From contig NC_052619.1 of assembly GCF_016545825.1 (NCBI RefSeq), positions 54,176,933 through 54,240,932 of the forward strand: a stretch of DNA of 64,000 nucleotides. Direction: 5' to 3'. This document shows, in pieces, positions 32,643 through 45,788 of this stretch (position 1 is its first letter; each line of letters opens with the position of its first letter). The notes beneath the pieces are model-generated. The model did no database searches and had not been told where the DNA came from. It saw only the letters and a list, made by a program, of their open reading frames with translations. Source of the stretch: Eucalyptus grandis. Lineage: Eukaryota > Streptophyta > Magnoliopsida > Myrtales > Myrtaceae. A program made the position numbers and the translations under genes.

Positions 32643-34935
32643 TGTGACATCCTGAAATTCGACCATGTCCCAATAATATGGAATGGTTGCTTTGTCAACA
32701 CGCCTATGGTCATTTTATTCTGAGTTGGTCACTCACGAGTTAACTAATCTATTAGGTGAAGCCGTTAAGGGATATAATCGCGACAGACTTGAGAATTCAA
32801 TTAGAAATCGACTACTCGACCATAATAATTGGCAAGGGTCAATACGACACTGTTATAATCGAATTGAGATCGAATATAGGCCGACTCAATGGAATCACGT
32901 AATTGAATTGCGGGTGATTTCGCATGATTGCGAAACTCGAGTCGAACGGCACTGACCCGATTTTCTATCGATAGTGCACTTGGGACACGTAATTAAAACC
33001 TTGCGATTTTTATGACAACCGAGAGTCGTCTACGAGTCAAAGATGCACAAATGTGGATCGAAAATTATCGACCACGGGTCAAACGCACTAAAATCTCTAA
33101 AAACTGCCCGGTAGGTTAGATTGTACTAAAATCGTATTCGGTCGATTTTAACCACGAAATTGAATTCGGTTTCGAAATCGAACATTCGAGCGTGTCACAA
33201 TTCATTTATAGGACGTCATCTCGTCTTTCGGAGAAATTTTGTCGAGCTCGGAATTTTGCAACAAAAAAATCAATTTTGGAGAAAAAGAAATTATGGAAAT
33301 TCGGATGGCTAAGCAAAAAAGGATTTTCTACCTCCAATTTGGTTTTGTTTGTGGAAATTAGGACTATTTTCTAAGTGGTTGGTCCCTTGACTATATGGTT
33401 GAAGACTTGTGTGGCATTTTGATCATTATTTGGATATTTTGCAAGGCTCCTAAGTGGTTGAAACCTTGATTTCTTGACCTTCTTGTTCCCCCTCTCTCTC
33501 TCTCTCCCCCTCCCTCATGCGTGAAGACCCAGTTGCAGTAACCGATTCTTCTTCATTTCATTTCCCCTCACCCTCATGTGTTCCCCCTCCCCTTCATTTT
33601 CCTTGTTGCACGTCCACCACCAGCTTCCCCCACGATCACCCTCCTTCCATCACGCCGATGAGTCAGAAATGCACAAACGTAGATTGAAATTATCGACCAC
33701 GGGTCAAACGCGCTAAAATCTCTAAAAGTTACCTAGTAGGTTGGGTGGCACTAAAATCGCGTCCGGTTAATTTTAACCACAAAATTAAAGTCGATTTTGA
33801 GAATCAAACATTCAAGCGTGTCACAATTTATTCTTAGGACATCGTTTCATCTTTCAAGAAATTTCCGTTGAGCTCAGAAAATTGCAAAAAAAAATCAAAA
33901 TTGGCAAATTAAATTCAAGGAAATTCGGATGGGCACCTAAATTAGCAATTTTGGCTACCAATTTGAGTTGGTTTGTGAAGAGTTGAAGGGAAATTCATAG
34001 GGGCAACCTCCTTGGCATTTTTGGCCATCAAATGAAGTGGTTTTGTGAAGATTTGTGAGGAAATAGGAGGGAAATTCGTATGGCTGCTAAAGGGGTCTGT
34101 TTTGGCCTTCAAGTTGGCTTGTTTGGGAAGCTTTAGGAGAGAAAATCACCATTGGTTGATGTCAAGACTTTTGTGGGCTGAAGACTTGGGTGTCTGTGCA
34201 CTCAAGTGCAAGATATTTCACCCTTGGACTCCATTGGCCAACTTGAAGACTTCCTCTCCCTTTGTTCCCCCTTCCCTTTTGTCCCCCTCCTTCCCTATTG
34301 TGCGACCAGCCCGAGCAGAAGCCAACTTCTTCTTCTTCACTTCATCTTCTTCATTTCCATTTCCATTGCTACAAAACATAATCAACTAGCCTAGGGACAA
34401 CACCGAATCGGACTAGCCAACAAAGGCCGTCCCGTCCCGGTAAGACCGTGCTCAACTGTCCCGGCTTCGACCACCCCGCACGGTCTAGCCCACGACGCCT
34501 GGCTGTTTGCCTCGCCACTCGTGTCGGCACCGTCCCCGAGCTCGATTGCCCGCGGCTCCCAACCCATCTTGAGCTACCGTCCACCACTCACCTGCCCCAC
34601 TCTAGCCACCAACTTGTCCATCTGCCATCCCTGCGCCATGTCTAGCCAGCCCAACAAGCTTCACAGAGCCGGCACCCCAGCTCAAGCTGTGAGCTTGTTG
34701 GCTATTTTTGCAATTTATTTAATTAATTATAATTAGCGTAAATTATACCGAGATAGCCGGTTATCAGAATTTTACACTGATCGTCGTGGATGCATTGATT
34801 TGCGAAATTGAGTGCTAAATTATGTAATTGAGTGCTTGGTAATGATTTTTCTATTATTATTGCAAATATATAATTTTATGGTATTTAATTAGAAAAAATA
34901 CCAAGTATTGGGTTTTGACGCCAAAAATATTTTAG
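32643..34935 (+). repeat. LTR 3, 3' end missing, with internal duplication
   Basis: Starts TGTGACATCCTGAAATTCG at 32643 and follows the same LTR family to about 34930 (TTTTGACGCC), where it stops and an inverted LTR begins. A block is duplicated: 33034-33659 and from 33660 on (both start GAGTC and carry ATTATCGACCACGGGTCAAA), period 626 bp. The duplicated block covers the sequence before the CT-rich leader. Confidence 0.7.
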
Positions 34936-37748
34936 ATAGGGATAGTAAAACACGACAAACATTGCCGAAAACAATATTCATTTATCAACTGTTAAACCTA
35001 AGAAGTTTAATACTTACAAGCCTTTCCACGGCCACTTCCTATCGACAACCTCAAAAACCTTTAGGGACTAAGGTTAACCTAAACTTCACTAACGGCAGGG
35101 CCAGCCAAAAGGTGTCGCATCTCGCGCCTACCACATCCGCACTCAGTAGATCTCCATGCTACAGTCCTGAAAATGTTTAACCACGACAGGGTGAGATAAA
35201 TCTGAGCGAGTCCAAACCTTAAGCCCCGGTTAGGACATAACTCGCCTCGAATGCGGCCTAAGCACACACTATACAAAACTCTCCTCACCTTGGCACGTCC
35301 CTACATATTAGTGCATCACATATGCCATTATTAATACAACAAGTGTAATTAATAACCGGAACACAAAGTTCTCACTCTCCACACATTCACATGGGTCTCG
35401 ATTATAAGGTAAAACTATTATGGCACGTCCCATACCATGCCTAACAATTTCGCCTTATAATCAAGTGCAAAGTATCACAACCATTCGGGCGTGTTTCGAT
35501 TATTACGGCCCCGGGCCACGGCCAACTCAAAAGTCGACAGTCATCCGGCATAACGAGGCATTGTCCCGCCCCATCAGGCACGGCATTCCATAAATGAGCA
35601 TTGGCTCGGCCTCAACCGCGACTCGGCATCCCGTTGACGTGAGGCCATTCGAACTTAATCAGGTATCGTCTCGCATAAACGCATCGGGACAGGTTCCATT
35701 AAGTGACCATACGAGCACGTCATCAATCAAACCTATTTTTTATCTTCCGTCAATTAGCCCAAAACACCAAAATTCCTTTCCAAATAATAAACCTTGCAAC
35801 TCTTTTTTTTTTTTATTCACAACTTTCCGAAATAAATTCTTACGTGCTCACGTAGTCAAAATTAATCTGTCAAACTTTGCACGCACCTAGTTTAAAACTT
35901 CATTATCTTATTGAGCAAATAAGTTTTGGTGTCCAAACTCGACACCTAAATTTTCATTTTTATTTAAATGCCCTAAAATCATCTTCTGCAATAATAATGG
36001 ATAATTATCATAAAACAACCAATCACATAATATTGCATGCGCAGCACTCAAATTCGCACATAATTGCATCCAAGAAAATGAGTGTAAAATTCTACGAAAT
36101 GGCTAATCTGTCACTAATTATGCCAATTACGATTAATTAAGTAAATTGTGAGTAATTAAGCTAAACCAACTTAATTAACCTAACCATGGTTAATTAACCT
36201 AACCATGATTAACTAACATAACCATGATTAATTAACTAGGATTAATCCTCATCAAGAATAATCTAACCATGATTATCATTAACCTAAACGCCCCCTAAGC
36301 GCAATTAACGGCCTAATAAAAAAATTAGGTAGTTAACTCATGATTTTCAACGGCAGCGGGCTCGCGGCGACGGCGATGCAACGGCTACGAAAACTCGAGA
36401 CAACCGCGGCTCGAACGGAGGCTCGACGGTGGCAATGTCGACCCCTGAAGCTCTCAGCCACAGTGGGGGACTCGACTGCTTAGGCTGGTCGGTGAAGGTG
36501 CTGCTAGGCGGCGGTGACATTGTGGTGGCGTGAGGGTGCTGGACGGTGGCGTGGGATGCTGGACAAGTGAGCTGGTGGTGGTTGCTGTGGAGTCGTTAGT
36601 GTTGGTGAGGCAGTGATGAAGCTGCTGGATGTGGAGGTGTGAGGGTGGATACGGGCTAGTGCAGTGGCTGGTGGGCGTGTGAGATGGAGATGAGATGACG
36701 GTGAAGCTGTCGTGGGGAAAGGAGTGAATGGTGATGGGATGTTGATTCGCTGGAGGCTTGCAACAACAAAGAAAATGAAAAGAGCATAACCAAGTAAAAG
36801 AGAGAAGACATGGGGAAGAAGAAGGGGAATGGCAAAAGGAGTGAGGTCGGCAGCAAGGGGGAAAATGAACGTGCTGAGAGGAGGGAAATGGGAGAAAGAG
36901 AGAATAAGGAAGTCAAAAGCACAACCAATGAGAAACATTGCAAAATATCAAGCCCATCATCACCTAAGCCTCAAAGTCTTCATGCCAAAGTCAAGTGCCC
37001 AACCAATTACAAAATTCCTCTTATTTCTCATCAACAAAGCCTTTTTGGGCAGCAAATAACCCAATTCTCATCCCATCCGAATTTCACTTTCCTTTTTCTT
37101 TTTGTCCGAAAACCGTTTTCCACAAAATTCGGACTCGACGAAAATTCGCCGATAGATAAGACAACGTCCAATAAATGAATCGTGACACACTCAAACGTCC
37201 GATTCCCGAAATTGAATTTAATTTCATGGTTAAAATCGACCGAACGGGACTTTAGTACGACTTAACCTATCGGGTAGCTTTTAGGGATTTCAGCACGTTT
37301 GATCCGTGATTGATAATTTTCGATCCACGTTTATGCATCTCCGAATCGTAGACGACTCTCAATTGTCATAAAATCATGAGGGTTCAATTACGTATCCTGA
37401 GTATAATATCGATAGAAAATCGGCTTAATCAGGTTACTGTCGTTTGACGTGAATACCGCAATCGTGCAGAACCACCTGCAATTCAACTACGTACTTCCAT
37501 TGAATCAACTTGTATCCGTTTGCTAATCGATTTATAACAATGTCGTATTGACCCTTGCCGATTATTATGGTTGAACAGTCAGCTTCTAATCGAATTCTCT
37601 AGTTTGTCGTATTTATATCCTTTAATGGCTTCACCTAATAAATTAGTTAACTTGTGAATGACCAACTCCGAGTAAAATAACTATAAGTGCATTGACGAAA
37701 CAACCATTTCGTATATCCAAATTAGGGGCCAAATTTCGGGATGTCACA
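34936..37748 (-). repeat. 3' LTR of the chromovirus, terminal 150 bp missing
   Basis: The minus strand starts TGTGACATCCCGAAATTTGG at 37748. It aligns with the 5' LTR down to ATAGGGATAGTAAAACACG at 34936, the counterpart of about 42776, where it breaks. Confidence 0.8.
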
Positions 37749-37759
37749 ACTCTTCTCCT

Positions 37760-39190
37760 CTTATAAAAATTTCGTCATCGAAATTTAAACCATTACAATC
37801 TTCCCACAAAAAGGTGGGGGTATTGACATCTCATTGATTCTTCGCTTTCCCATGTGTCTCCCTCTGTTCCGTGGTGTTGCCAAACCACTTTAACCAAGGG
37901 GATCATCTTGTTGCGTAGCACTTGCTATTTCCGATCCACTATCTAAATCAGTCTCTCCACGTACGACACTTTCTCGTCCACGTCTATTTCCTCGAAATTC
38001 AGCACGTGGGTTAGATTAGGTTCATACTTTCTCAATATTGACATGTGGAAGACGTTATGCACTTGAGCAAGTCTTGGTGACAACGCGAGACGATACGCCA
38101 AAGTCCTGATTCGCTCCAAAATTTCAAAGGGACCGACGTACCTCGAACTCAACTTCCCTTTCTTGCCAAAGCGCGAAGTACCCCTCATCAGTGATACTTT
38201 GACAAATATGTGTTCACCTACTTAAAACTCCAATGGGTGGTCTTGAGTCTATCTGCATAACTCTTTTGACAACTTTGGGTGGTCTTGAGTCTATCTTGAA
38301 TGACTTTGACGGTGTTGACTGACTGCTGAACCAACTCAGGGCCCGTAATCTTACGTTCTTCGACTTCGTCCCAACAGACAGGAGTTCTGCAAGTCCTGCC
38401 ATATAACGCTTTAAATGGTGCGATTTTGATACTCTGCTGATAGCTGTTGTTGTAGGCGAACTCAGCTAAATGAAGCCATTCCTCCTAGCTTCCTTTGAAG
38501 TCCAATACGCAAGCTCGCAGCATGTCATCAAGGTTTGAATAGTCCTCTCAGACTGGCCATTCGTCTGCAGATAATAGGTCGTGCTATACTGCAATTTGTA
38601 AACTTTTCCAAAAAGCTTTCGTGAACTTAAGGTCTCAATTTGACGTGATCGTCACTGGCACTCCATGAAGACGAACTATTTGTCGCACGTACAATTTAGC
38701 ATATATGTCTAATGTAAAGTCCTTTCGTACAGTGATGAAGTGAGCGGACTTCATCAATTTGTCGACTACAGCCCATATGGAATCGTTACCTCACTGACTC
38801 CTCGGTAATCCCATCACAAAATCCATCGTGATATGTTCCCATTTTCACTTGAGAATTTTGAGAGGTTGAAAAATTCCTCCAAGCTTGCAATGCTATGCTT
38901 TCACTTGCTGACAAGTCAGACACTTGGCAACATGTCTGGCAATATCCGCCTTTATACTGGTCCATCAATAGTGTTGACGCAGATTCTGATACATCTTCAT
39001 ACTGCCTGGATGAATGCTATAACTACTACGTTGGGCTTCTGACAAGATTTCCTCCTTAAGCTCCGCATCGTCAAGTACACACAATCGCCAACGAAACTTT
39101 AGTGTTCCGTCCTCAGTAACTTGAAAGTCAGCTTTCCTCTTTTCCGCATCCTCATGTAGAGTTTTCTGGATTTCAAGGTCTGTCAACTAT
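37760..39190 (-). pseudogene. chromovirus integrase and chromodomain
   Basis: The minus strand encodes the zinc-binding end (IHPGSMKMYQNLRQHYWW, then CLTCQQVKA, about 38880-39025), core pieces (HITMDFVMGLPRS, EFAYNNSY), the C-terminal GPFEILERI module (about 38090-38130) with VHNVFHMSILRKYEP, and a chromodomain-like PLVKVVWQHHGTEGDTWESE (about 37830-37890). Multiple stops. A chromodomain guides chromoviruses to particular chromatin. Confidence 0.8.
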
Positions 39191-39299
39191 AACATCTTAA
39201 TTATTATCTGCACTTCCGGTTCAATTTTGAGAGTAGCCATAAGACTTGAAAGGTGGCCTACCTCGAACTTGAAATCCGAATCTCAAACTCCTTCGCGTA

Positions 39300-41250
39300 G
39301 GATCCACTCCTAAACCATCATCTGCGTAATTGATGACTTCCGACTTAATGCATTCGTGACCTTATTGGCTTTTCCAAGATGATATAAGATGTCACAGTCG
39401 TAATCCCTGAGAAGCTCCATCCAACGACACCGTCTCATGTTCAATTCTTTCTGAGAGAATAAATACTTTAAGCTCTAGTGGTCCGTAAAGATCTGGAACT
39501 TTTCTCCGCATAAGTAATATCTCCAAATCTTCAAAGCAAAGATGATTGCTGCGAGTTCCAGGTCATGCATATAATTCAACTCATGAGGCCTCAACTGACG
39601 GGACGTGTATGCAACAACTCTCCCATGTTGCATTAGAACGCGGCCCAGTCCTCTGTATGACGCATCGCTATAAATCTCATATCCTCTAGGGCCAGACGGA
39701 ATCGTCAGCACGGGTGCGGTAGTCAACTTCTGCTTGAGCTCTTGGAAACTACGCTCGCACTTATCTGTCCATTCAAATTTCTCTTCCTGCTTCAGCAATC
39801 GAGTCAGAGGCATGGCTATCGTAGAGAATCTTTTCATGAATCGTCTATAATAGCTTGCCAATCCCAAGAAACTTTGAACCTCGGTCACTGTCGTTGGTCT
39901 CAGCCAGTTCATCATGACTTCAATCTTGGTTAGGTCCACGAAAATCCCTTCGCCGGAAATCACGTGACCTAAGAAAGTTACGCGAGTTAGCCAAAACTTG
40001 CACTTACTGAACTTGGCGTACAACCCATGTTCTCGCAAGGTCTGAAGTATCATCCTTAAGTGTCTTTCATGCTCCTCTAGACTTCCCGAGTACACCAAGA
40101 TGTCGTCGATAAACACAATCACAAACTGGTCTAAATGCTCCTTGAACATTCGATTCATCAAATCCATGAAAGCAGTTGGGGCGTTGGTCAAACCGAACGG
40201 CATTATGGTGAACTCATAATGACTATAACGCGTACGAAAAGCTATCTTCGGTATGTCTTCCTTCTTAATCCTCAATTGATGGTAACCTGTTCTTAGGTCA
40301 ATCTTAGAAAATATCGATGCTCCCTATAACTGGTCAAACGGGTCATCAATCCTTGGTAATGGATACTTGTTCTTAATCGTTACCTAGTTGAATTGCCGAT
40401 AATTGATGCAAAGGCGCAACGAACCATCCTTCTTCCTTACAAACAGAACTGGTGCTCTCCAATGCGATACACTAGGATGTATAAATCCTTTGTCAACAAC
40501 TCATGCATATGCACCTTAAGTTCCTTCAACTCTGATAGCGCCATATGGTAAGGAGCTTTGGAAATTGGCTCCGTCCCAAGGGCCAACTCAATCACAAACT
40601 CGATCTCCCTTTCTAAGGCCAAACCAGGAAATTCCTTAGGAAACATGTCAGAAAACTCCTGCACCACGGCGATGTTCTCCATCTTCAACTCCTCAACTGA
40701 TGTATTCACTACGGTTGCCAAATACCCTTGGCAACCCACATCTAACAATCGGGTTGCCTCAAGCGACGAGATTATGGTAATCGAGGGTCCTCCTCGACTT
40801 CCAATGAACTCGAAACTTTCACCCGCTAACGGGTTAAACTGAATTGATTTACAATAACAGTCTACAGTAGCTCGTTACTTTGTGAGTCAATCCACACCAA
40901 TCATTACATCAAAGTCAAACATGGCCATCACAATCAAATCTATCATTTCCTCTCACTTACCAATCACTAACTTACAACAAGGACACCCTATCGTAGATAA
41001 TACTTTATCCTTTAACAGGGTGGATATACTAATGACTATTCCCAACGGTTCTAGACTTTATCCTACTAACTTAACGTATTGATCAGCAATAAATAAATGG
41101 GTAACTCCAAAATCAAATAAAGCATAAGCAACATGGTCGTTTAGTGAGACCGTACCTGTAATCACGTCTTATGGGTCCTCCGCCTCCCTTTGGGTGACAA
41201 CATACACCATACCCTGCATCGGAGGCCTATTCAAAATGCCCTGATGTGTG
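39300..41250 (-). pseudogene. chromovirus protease, reverse transcriptase and RNase H
   Basis: A 266-codon open frame (39475-40275, minus) holds RT motifs [16 protein letters not shown] and [11 protein letters not shown] with the catalytic DD intact, then RNase H with EIYSDAS. The upstream frame 40437-40748 is the N-terminal RT region (EFSDMFPKEFPGL). The protease site near 41120 reads DFGVTHLF instead of D-S/T-G-A. Stops separate the pieces. Confidence 0.8.
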
Positions 41251-41289
41251 TTCTATGATGCACTTCCTCTTGGTTGTCCTATTGGTGGC

Positions 41290-42431
41290 AGTGGCGTCTG
41301 TGCTCCCATGGGACTGCACGAACAGTTCTTTATCTAGTGGCCATACTGGTCACATCCGTAACAAGCTCCCGTCTTACAAAAACACGGGGTTGATCCATGC
41401 TTCCTTCCACAAAATTGGCACACAACGTTTGGGTTTGGTGGCAGCTTTCCAATCCCACCCTTTCAGTTGGGAGGAATGGAACACCTTCCTCCTATTATCG
41501 GCCTTTTTCCCGAACCGATTGTTATCTCTGTTGGTCACGAACCGCGACCCAGATACGGCGGCTCGCTCGTTCAAGTTCCTCTTTATCAATTGGGCCATCT
41601 TGTACAGCTCATCATAGTCCTTAAGATATAACGGTATTAGCGGATCCTTGATCTCTGGCCTCAAACCATCTCTGAACCTCCTTGCCTTGTCCATCGGGTC
41701 TTCAATCAGCCTCAGTGCATACTTGGACAACTTTGCAAACTTCGCCTTGTATTGGTCCACTGACATTTGACTCTGATGGAGACGTTGAAACTCGGCCATT
41801 TTCTGCTCTCTTGCACAATCTGAAAGGTATTTTCCGTAAAAGACATCCACGAAGGCATTCCACTCCGGAACCGTACCTTTAGGAAACACTCTCCCTTTGG
41901 TAGCTTTCCACCAAGTACTTGCATTACCTTGCAACTAGTAGATGGCCAAGACTACCTTGTCTTCTTCAGAGCACCTCAGCAGTGCGAAAAATTTCTCTAG
42001 TTCTCGGATCCAGAACGTCGCAGCCTCAAGATCACCTGCTCCTTTGAACCTTGGAGGCTTTAGCTTCAATAACTGCTCCATCAATTTATGCATCAACCGT
42101 TCACCATTCCCATTTCCTGGTGGGACTTAAGCAGGTGCAGCGGCAACAGTAGCAACAGCATTGGCAGCAAGAATGGCGGCGGCAGAGCGGCATCTTGGTT
42201 TCGAGCATGCTGACCCATTATATTCCCCAAAGTCTCTAGCGCTTGAACGCTCCCATCCAACCTATGATCGCCTGGTGCTCCCACCCCAATACCAGCCTGA
42301 GGCGGTACTCCTTCTCTCGCACTAGCTTGAGCTGGCGCTCTACCTAGGGTACTAATCTTGGTCGGCGTCCTTTCTCGAGTACCAATCGAAACTATCCTAT
42401 TTCGAGGAGTCCTCTGCTTAGAATCACTCAT
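41290..42431 (-). pseudogene. chromovirus gag
   Basis: The start at 42431 opens a 112-codon basic/proline-rich frame that shifts near 42100. The capsid part follows (41374-41934, minus) with ASTWWKA, VDVFYGKYLSD and QSQMSVDQYKAKFAKLS, typical of the retrotransposon gag family, then a zinc-knuckle-like Cys region near 41320-41370. Frameshifted. Confidence 0.75.
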
Positions 42432-42600
42432 ATTGCATAATCTTTACAGAAACCTACTTTCCAATTCTAACACAGAATTAGAAATCTTAGCGACCCACAT
42501 AAAACAATCAATCAATCACAAGCATCAGCGTAAGGAAAATGTCTTTCTTAGCTAACTATCCCACCACCCATTGCACCTTATCACTCCAAACCTTGATCAG

Positions 42601-42612
42601 GCTCTGATACCA
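42601..42612 (-). other. Primer-binding site
   Basis: TGGTATCAGAGC on the minus strand, complementary to the 3' end of plant initiator tRNA-Met, 13 bp downstream of the 5' LTR end. Confidence 0.85.
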
Positions 42613-42625
42613 CTTCGGGCGGGGA

Positions 42626-45582
42626 TGTCACGCCCCGAACCCCGGGTACGCACACATCCCTCGACGGTCGCTTAAAAATGCGAAGTTTCAAGACGCGTTG
42701 CCAGCCCATTCTTTTTATCTTTCAATTAAGCACATGTAGAAGCAAATTAAATAAACCATTGGCCAACAAAGAAACATAGGGATAGTAAAACACGACAAAC
42801 ATTACCGAAAACAACGTATTCATTTATCAACTATTAACCATAAGAAGTTTATACTTACAAGCCTTTCCACAGCCACTTCCGATCAACCCTCTCAAAAACC
42901 TTCAAGGACTAGGGTTAACATAAACTTCATTAACGGCAAGGCCAGCCAAAAGGTGTCACATCTCGTGCCCACCACATCCTCACTCAGCAGATCTCCACGC
43001 TACGCCCCCTGAAAAATGTTTAACCACGACGGGGTGAGATAAATCTCAGCGATCCGAAACCTTAAGCCCCGATTAGGACGCAACTCGCCTTGAAGGCAAC
43101 CTAAGCACGCACCATACAAACTCACCTCGCCTCGGCACGTCCCTACATATTAGTACATCACATATGCCATTATAAATACAAAAAGTGTAATTAATAATCG
43201 AAACACAAAGTTCTCACTCTCCAAACATTCACATGGGTCCCAATTATAAGATAAAACCGTTATAGTACGTCCCATACAATGCCTAACAATTTCGCTCCAT
43301 AATCAAGCGCAAAGTATCATAACCATTCAGGTGTGTTCTGATTATTACAACCCCTCGGCCATGGCCAACTCAAAAGTCGGCGGTCATCTGGCGTAACCAA
43401 GCATCGTCCCGCCCCATTGAATACGGCAATGTTTAGGATACTCCGCCTAGACGGCATTCCATAAAGGAGTATCAGTCCGGCCTCAACCATGACTTGGCAT
43501 CCCGTTGACGTGGGGGCATCCGAATTTAATCAAACATCATCCCGCGTAAACACATTAGGACGGGTTCCATTAAGTGACCGTACAAGCACGTCATCAATCA
43601 AATCCATTTCTTATCTTCCGTCAATTAGCCCAAAACACCAAAATTCCTTTTCAAATAATAAACCTTGCAACTCTTTTTTTTCTATTCAAAACTTTCCAAA
43701 ATAAATTCGTAGATGCTCAGTACTCAAAAGTAATCCGTCAAACTTTGCACGCATCTAGTTTAAAACTTCATTGTTTTATTGAGCAAATAAGTTTTGGTAT
43801 CCAAACCCGACACCTAAATTTTCCTTTCTATTTAAATGCCCATAAAACTATCTTCTGCAATAATAATGGATAATTATCATAAAACAACCAATCACATAAT
43901 ATTGCACGTGCAACACTCAAATTCACGCATAATTGCATCCAAGAAAACAAGCGTAAAATTCTATGAAACGGCTAATCCATCACTAATTATGCCAATTATG
44001 ATTAATTAAGTAAATTGCAATTAATTAAGCTAACATAACCATGATTAATTAACTTAACCATAGTCAACTAACCTAACCAAGGTTGACTAACCTAACCATG
44101 ATTAGTTAACACTAATCTCAAATTAACTAGGACTAATCCTCATCAATACTAATCTAACCATAGTTAGCACTAATCTAAACACCCCCTAAGCGCAATTAAC
44201 GGCCTAATCAAAGATTAAGGAGTTAACTCACGATTTTCGATGGCGGCGGGCTCGCGGCGATGGTGATGCGACGGCGACGAAAACTCGAGACAACCGCGGC
44301 TCGAACGGAGGCTCAACAGTGGCAGTGTCAGCCCCTCAAGCTCTCGGCCAAGGTGGGGGACTCGACTGCTTAGGCTGGTCGATGAAGGTGCTGCTGAGCA
44401 GCAGTGGTGCTATGGTGGCGTGAGGGTGCTTGACGGGTGAGCTAGTGGTGGTTACTGTGGAGTTGTTGGTGTTGGTGAGGCGGTGATGAAGCTGTTGGAT
44501 ATGGAGGCATGAGGGTGGGTACAGGATGGTGGGCGTGTGAGATGGAGATGAGATGGTGGTGAAGCTGGCATGGGGAAATGAGTGAACGGTGATGAGATGT
44601 TGAAGTCGCTGGAGACTTGCGACAACAAAGAAAATGAAAAGAGCAGAACCAAGTAAAAGAGAGAAGACATGGGGAAGAAGAAGGGGAATGGCAGAAGGAG
44701 TGAGGTCAATAGCAAGGGGGAAATGAACATGCGTGAGAGGAGGGAAATGGGAGAAAGAGAGAACAACGAATTCAAAGGCACAACCAATGAGAAACTTTGC
44801 ACAATATCAAGCCCATCATCACCTAAGCCTCAAAGTCTTCATGCCCCAAAGTTAAGTGCCCAACCAATTACAAAATTCCTCTTATTTCTCACAAATAAAG
44901 CCTTTTTGGGCAGCAAATAACCCAATTCTCATCCCATCCGAATTTCACTTTTCTTTTTCTTTTTGTCCAAAAACCGTTTTTTTCCGCAAAATTCCGGACT
45001 CGACGAAAATTCGCTGAAAGATGAGACGATGTCCAATAAATGAATCGTGACACGCACGAACGTCCGATTCTCGAAATCGAATTTAAACGTGACTTTAGTA
45101 TGACTTAACCTATCAAGTAACTTTTAGGAATTTCAACACGTTTGACCCATGGTCGATAATTTTCGATCCACGTTTATGCATCTTCAAATCATAGATGACT
45201 CTTAATTGTCATAAAATCGCAAGAGTTCAATTACGTATCCTGAATATTATATCGATAGAAAATCGAGTTACTGTCGTTCGACGCGAATATCGCAATCGTG
45301 CGAAATCACCCGCAATCCAACTACGTATTTCCGTCGAATCGACTTGTATCCGTTTGCTAATCGATTTATAACGGTGTCGTATTAACCCTTACCGATTATT
45401 ATGGTTGAGCGGTCGGTTTCTGATCAAATTCTCTAGTCCATTGCTTTTATATCTTTTAATGGCCTCACCTAATAGATTAGTTAACTCGTGAGTGGCCAGC
45501 TCCTGGTAAAATAACCATAAGCGCGTCGACAAAACAATCATTTCATATATCCGAATCAGGGGCCAAATTTCGGGATGTCACA
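42626..45582 (-). repeat. 5' LTR of the chromovirus (2957 bp)
   Basis: The minus strand runs from TGTGACATCCCGAAATTTGG at 45582 to GGGGCGTGACA at 42626. A GC-rich leader-like block lies at about 44230-44800. Unlike LTR 1 and LTR 2 it lacks the shared open frame near its 3' end, although the TTTTTCAG before it is kept. Confidence 0.85.
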
Positions 45583-45788
45583 ACTAGGGTGCGGGCCGGG
45601 CCGAAGGGAGAATGGCTTGGGCCGCTGGAGAAAAGAAAAATTGAAGAAAAGGGCCCGAGCCCAACGTAGGGGGAAAAGGAAGAGAGGTGGGCCGGGCCAA
45701 GGTCCGATTCGAACCGACCTGGCCTCTCTCGCCCCCCCTTTTTGTTTTTTAAAATTATGTATTTGAAGAATTAAATTAGGTATCAACA

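Larger units (their letters stand above)
34936..45582 (-). mobile_element. Ty3/gypsy chromovirus, nearly complete but decayed
   Basis: Minus-strand element in the order 5' LTR (42626-45582), primer-binding site (42601-42612), gag, protease, RT, RNase H, integrase, chromodomain, polypurine tract (37749-37762), 3' LTR (34936-37748). Chromodomain and roughly 3-kb LTRs fit the Tekay/Del group. Many stops and frameshifts make it non-autonomous. The 3' LTR lacks its last 150 bp, so no target duplication can be read. Confidence 0.85.

Noticed and set aside
45701..45719. tRNA T-arm-like sequence (minus strand GGTTCGAATC)
   Set aside because: No anticodon arm, D-arm or acceptor pairing around it.
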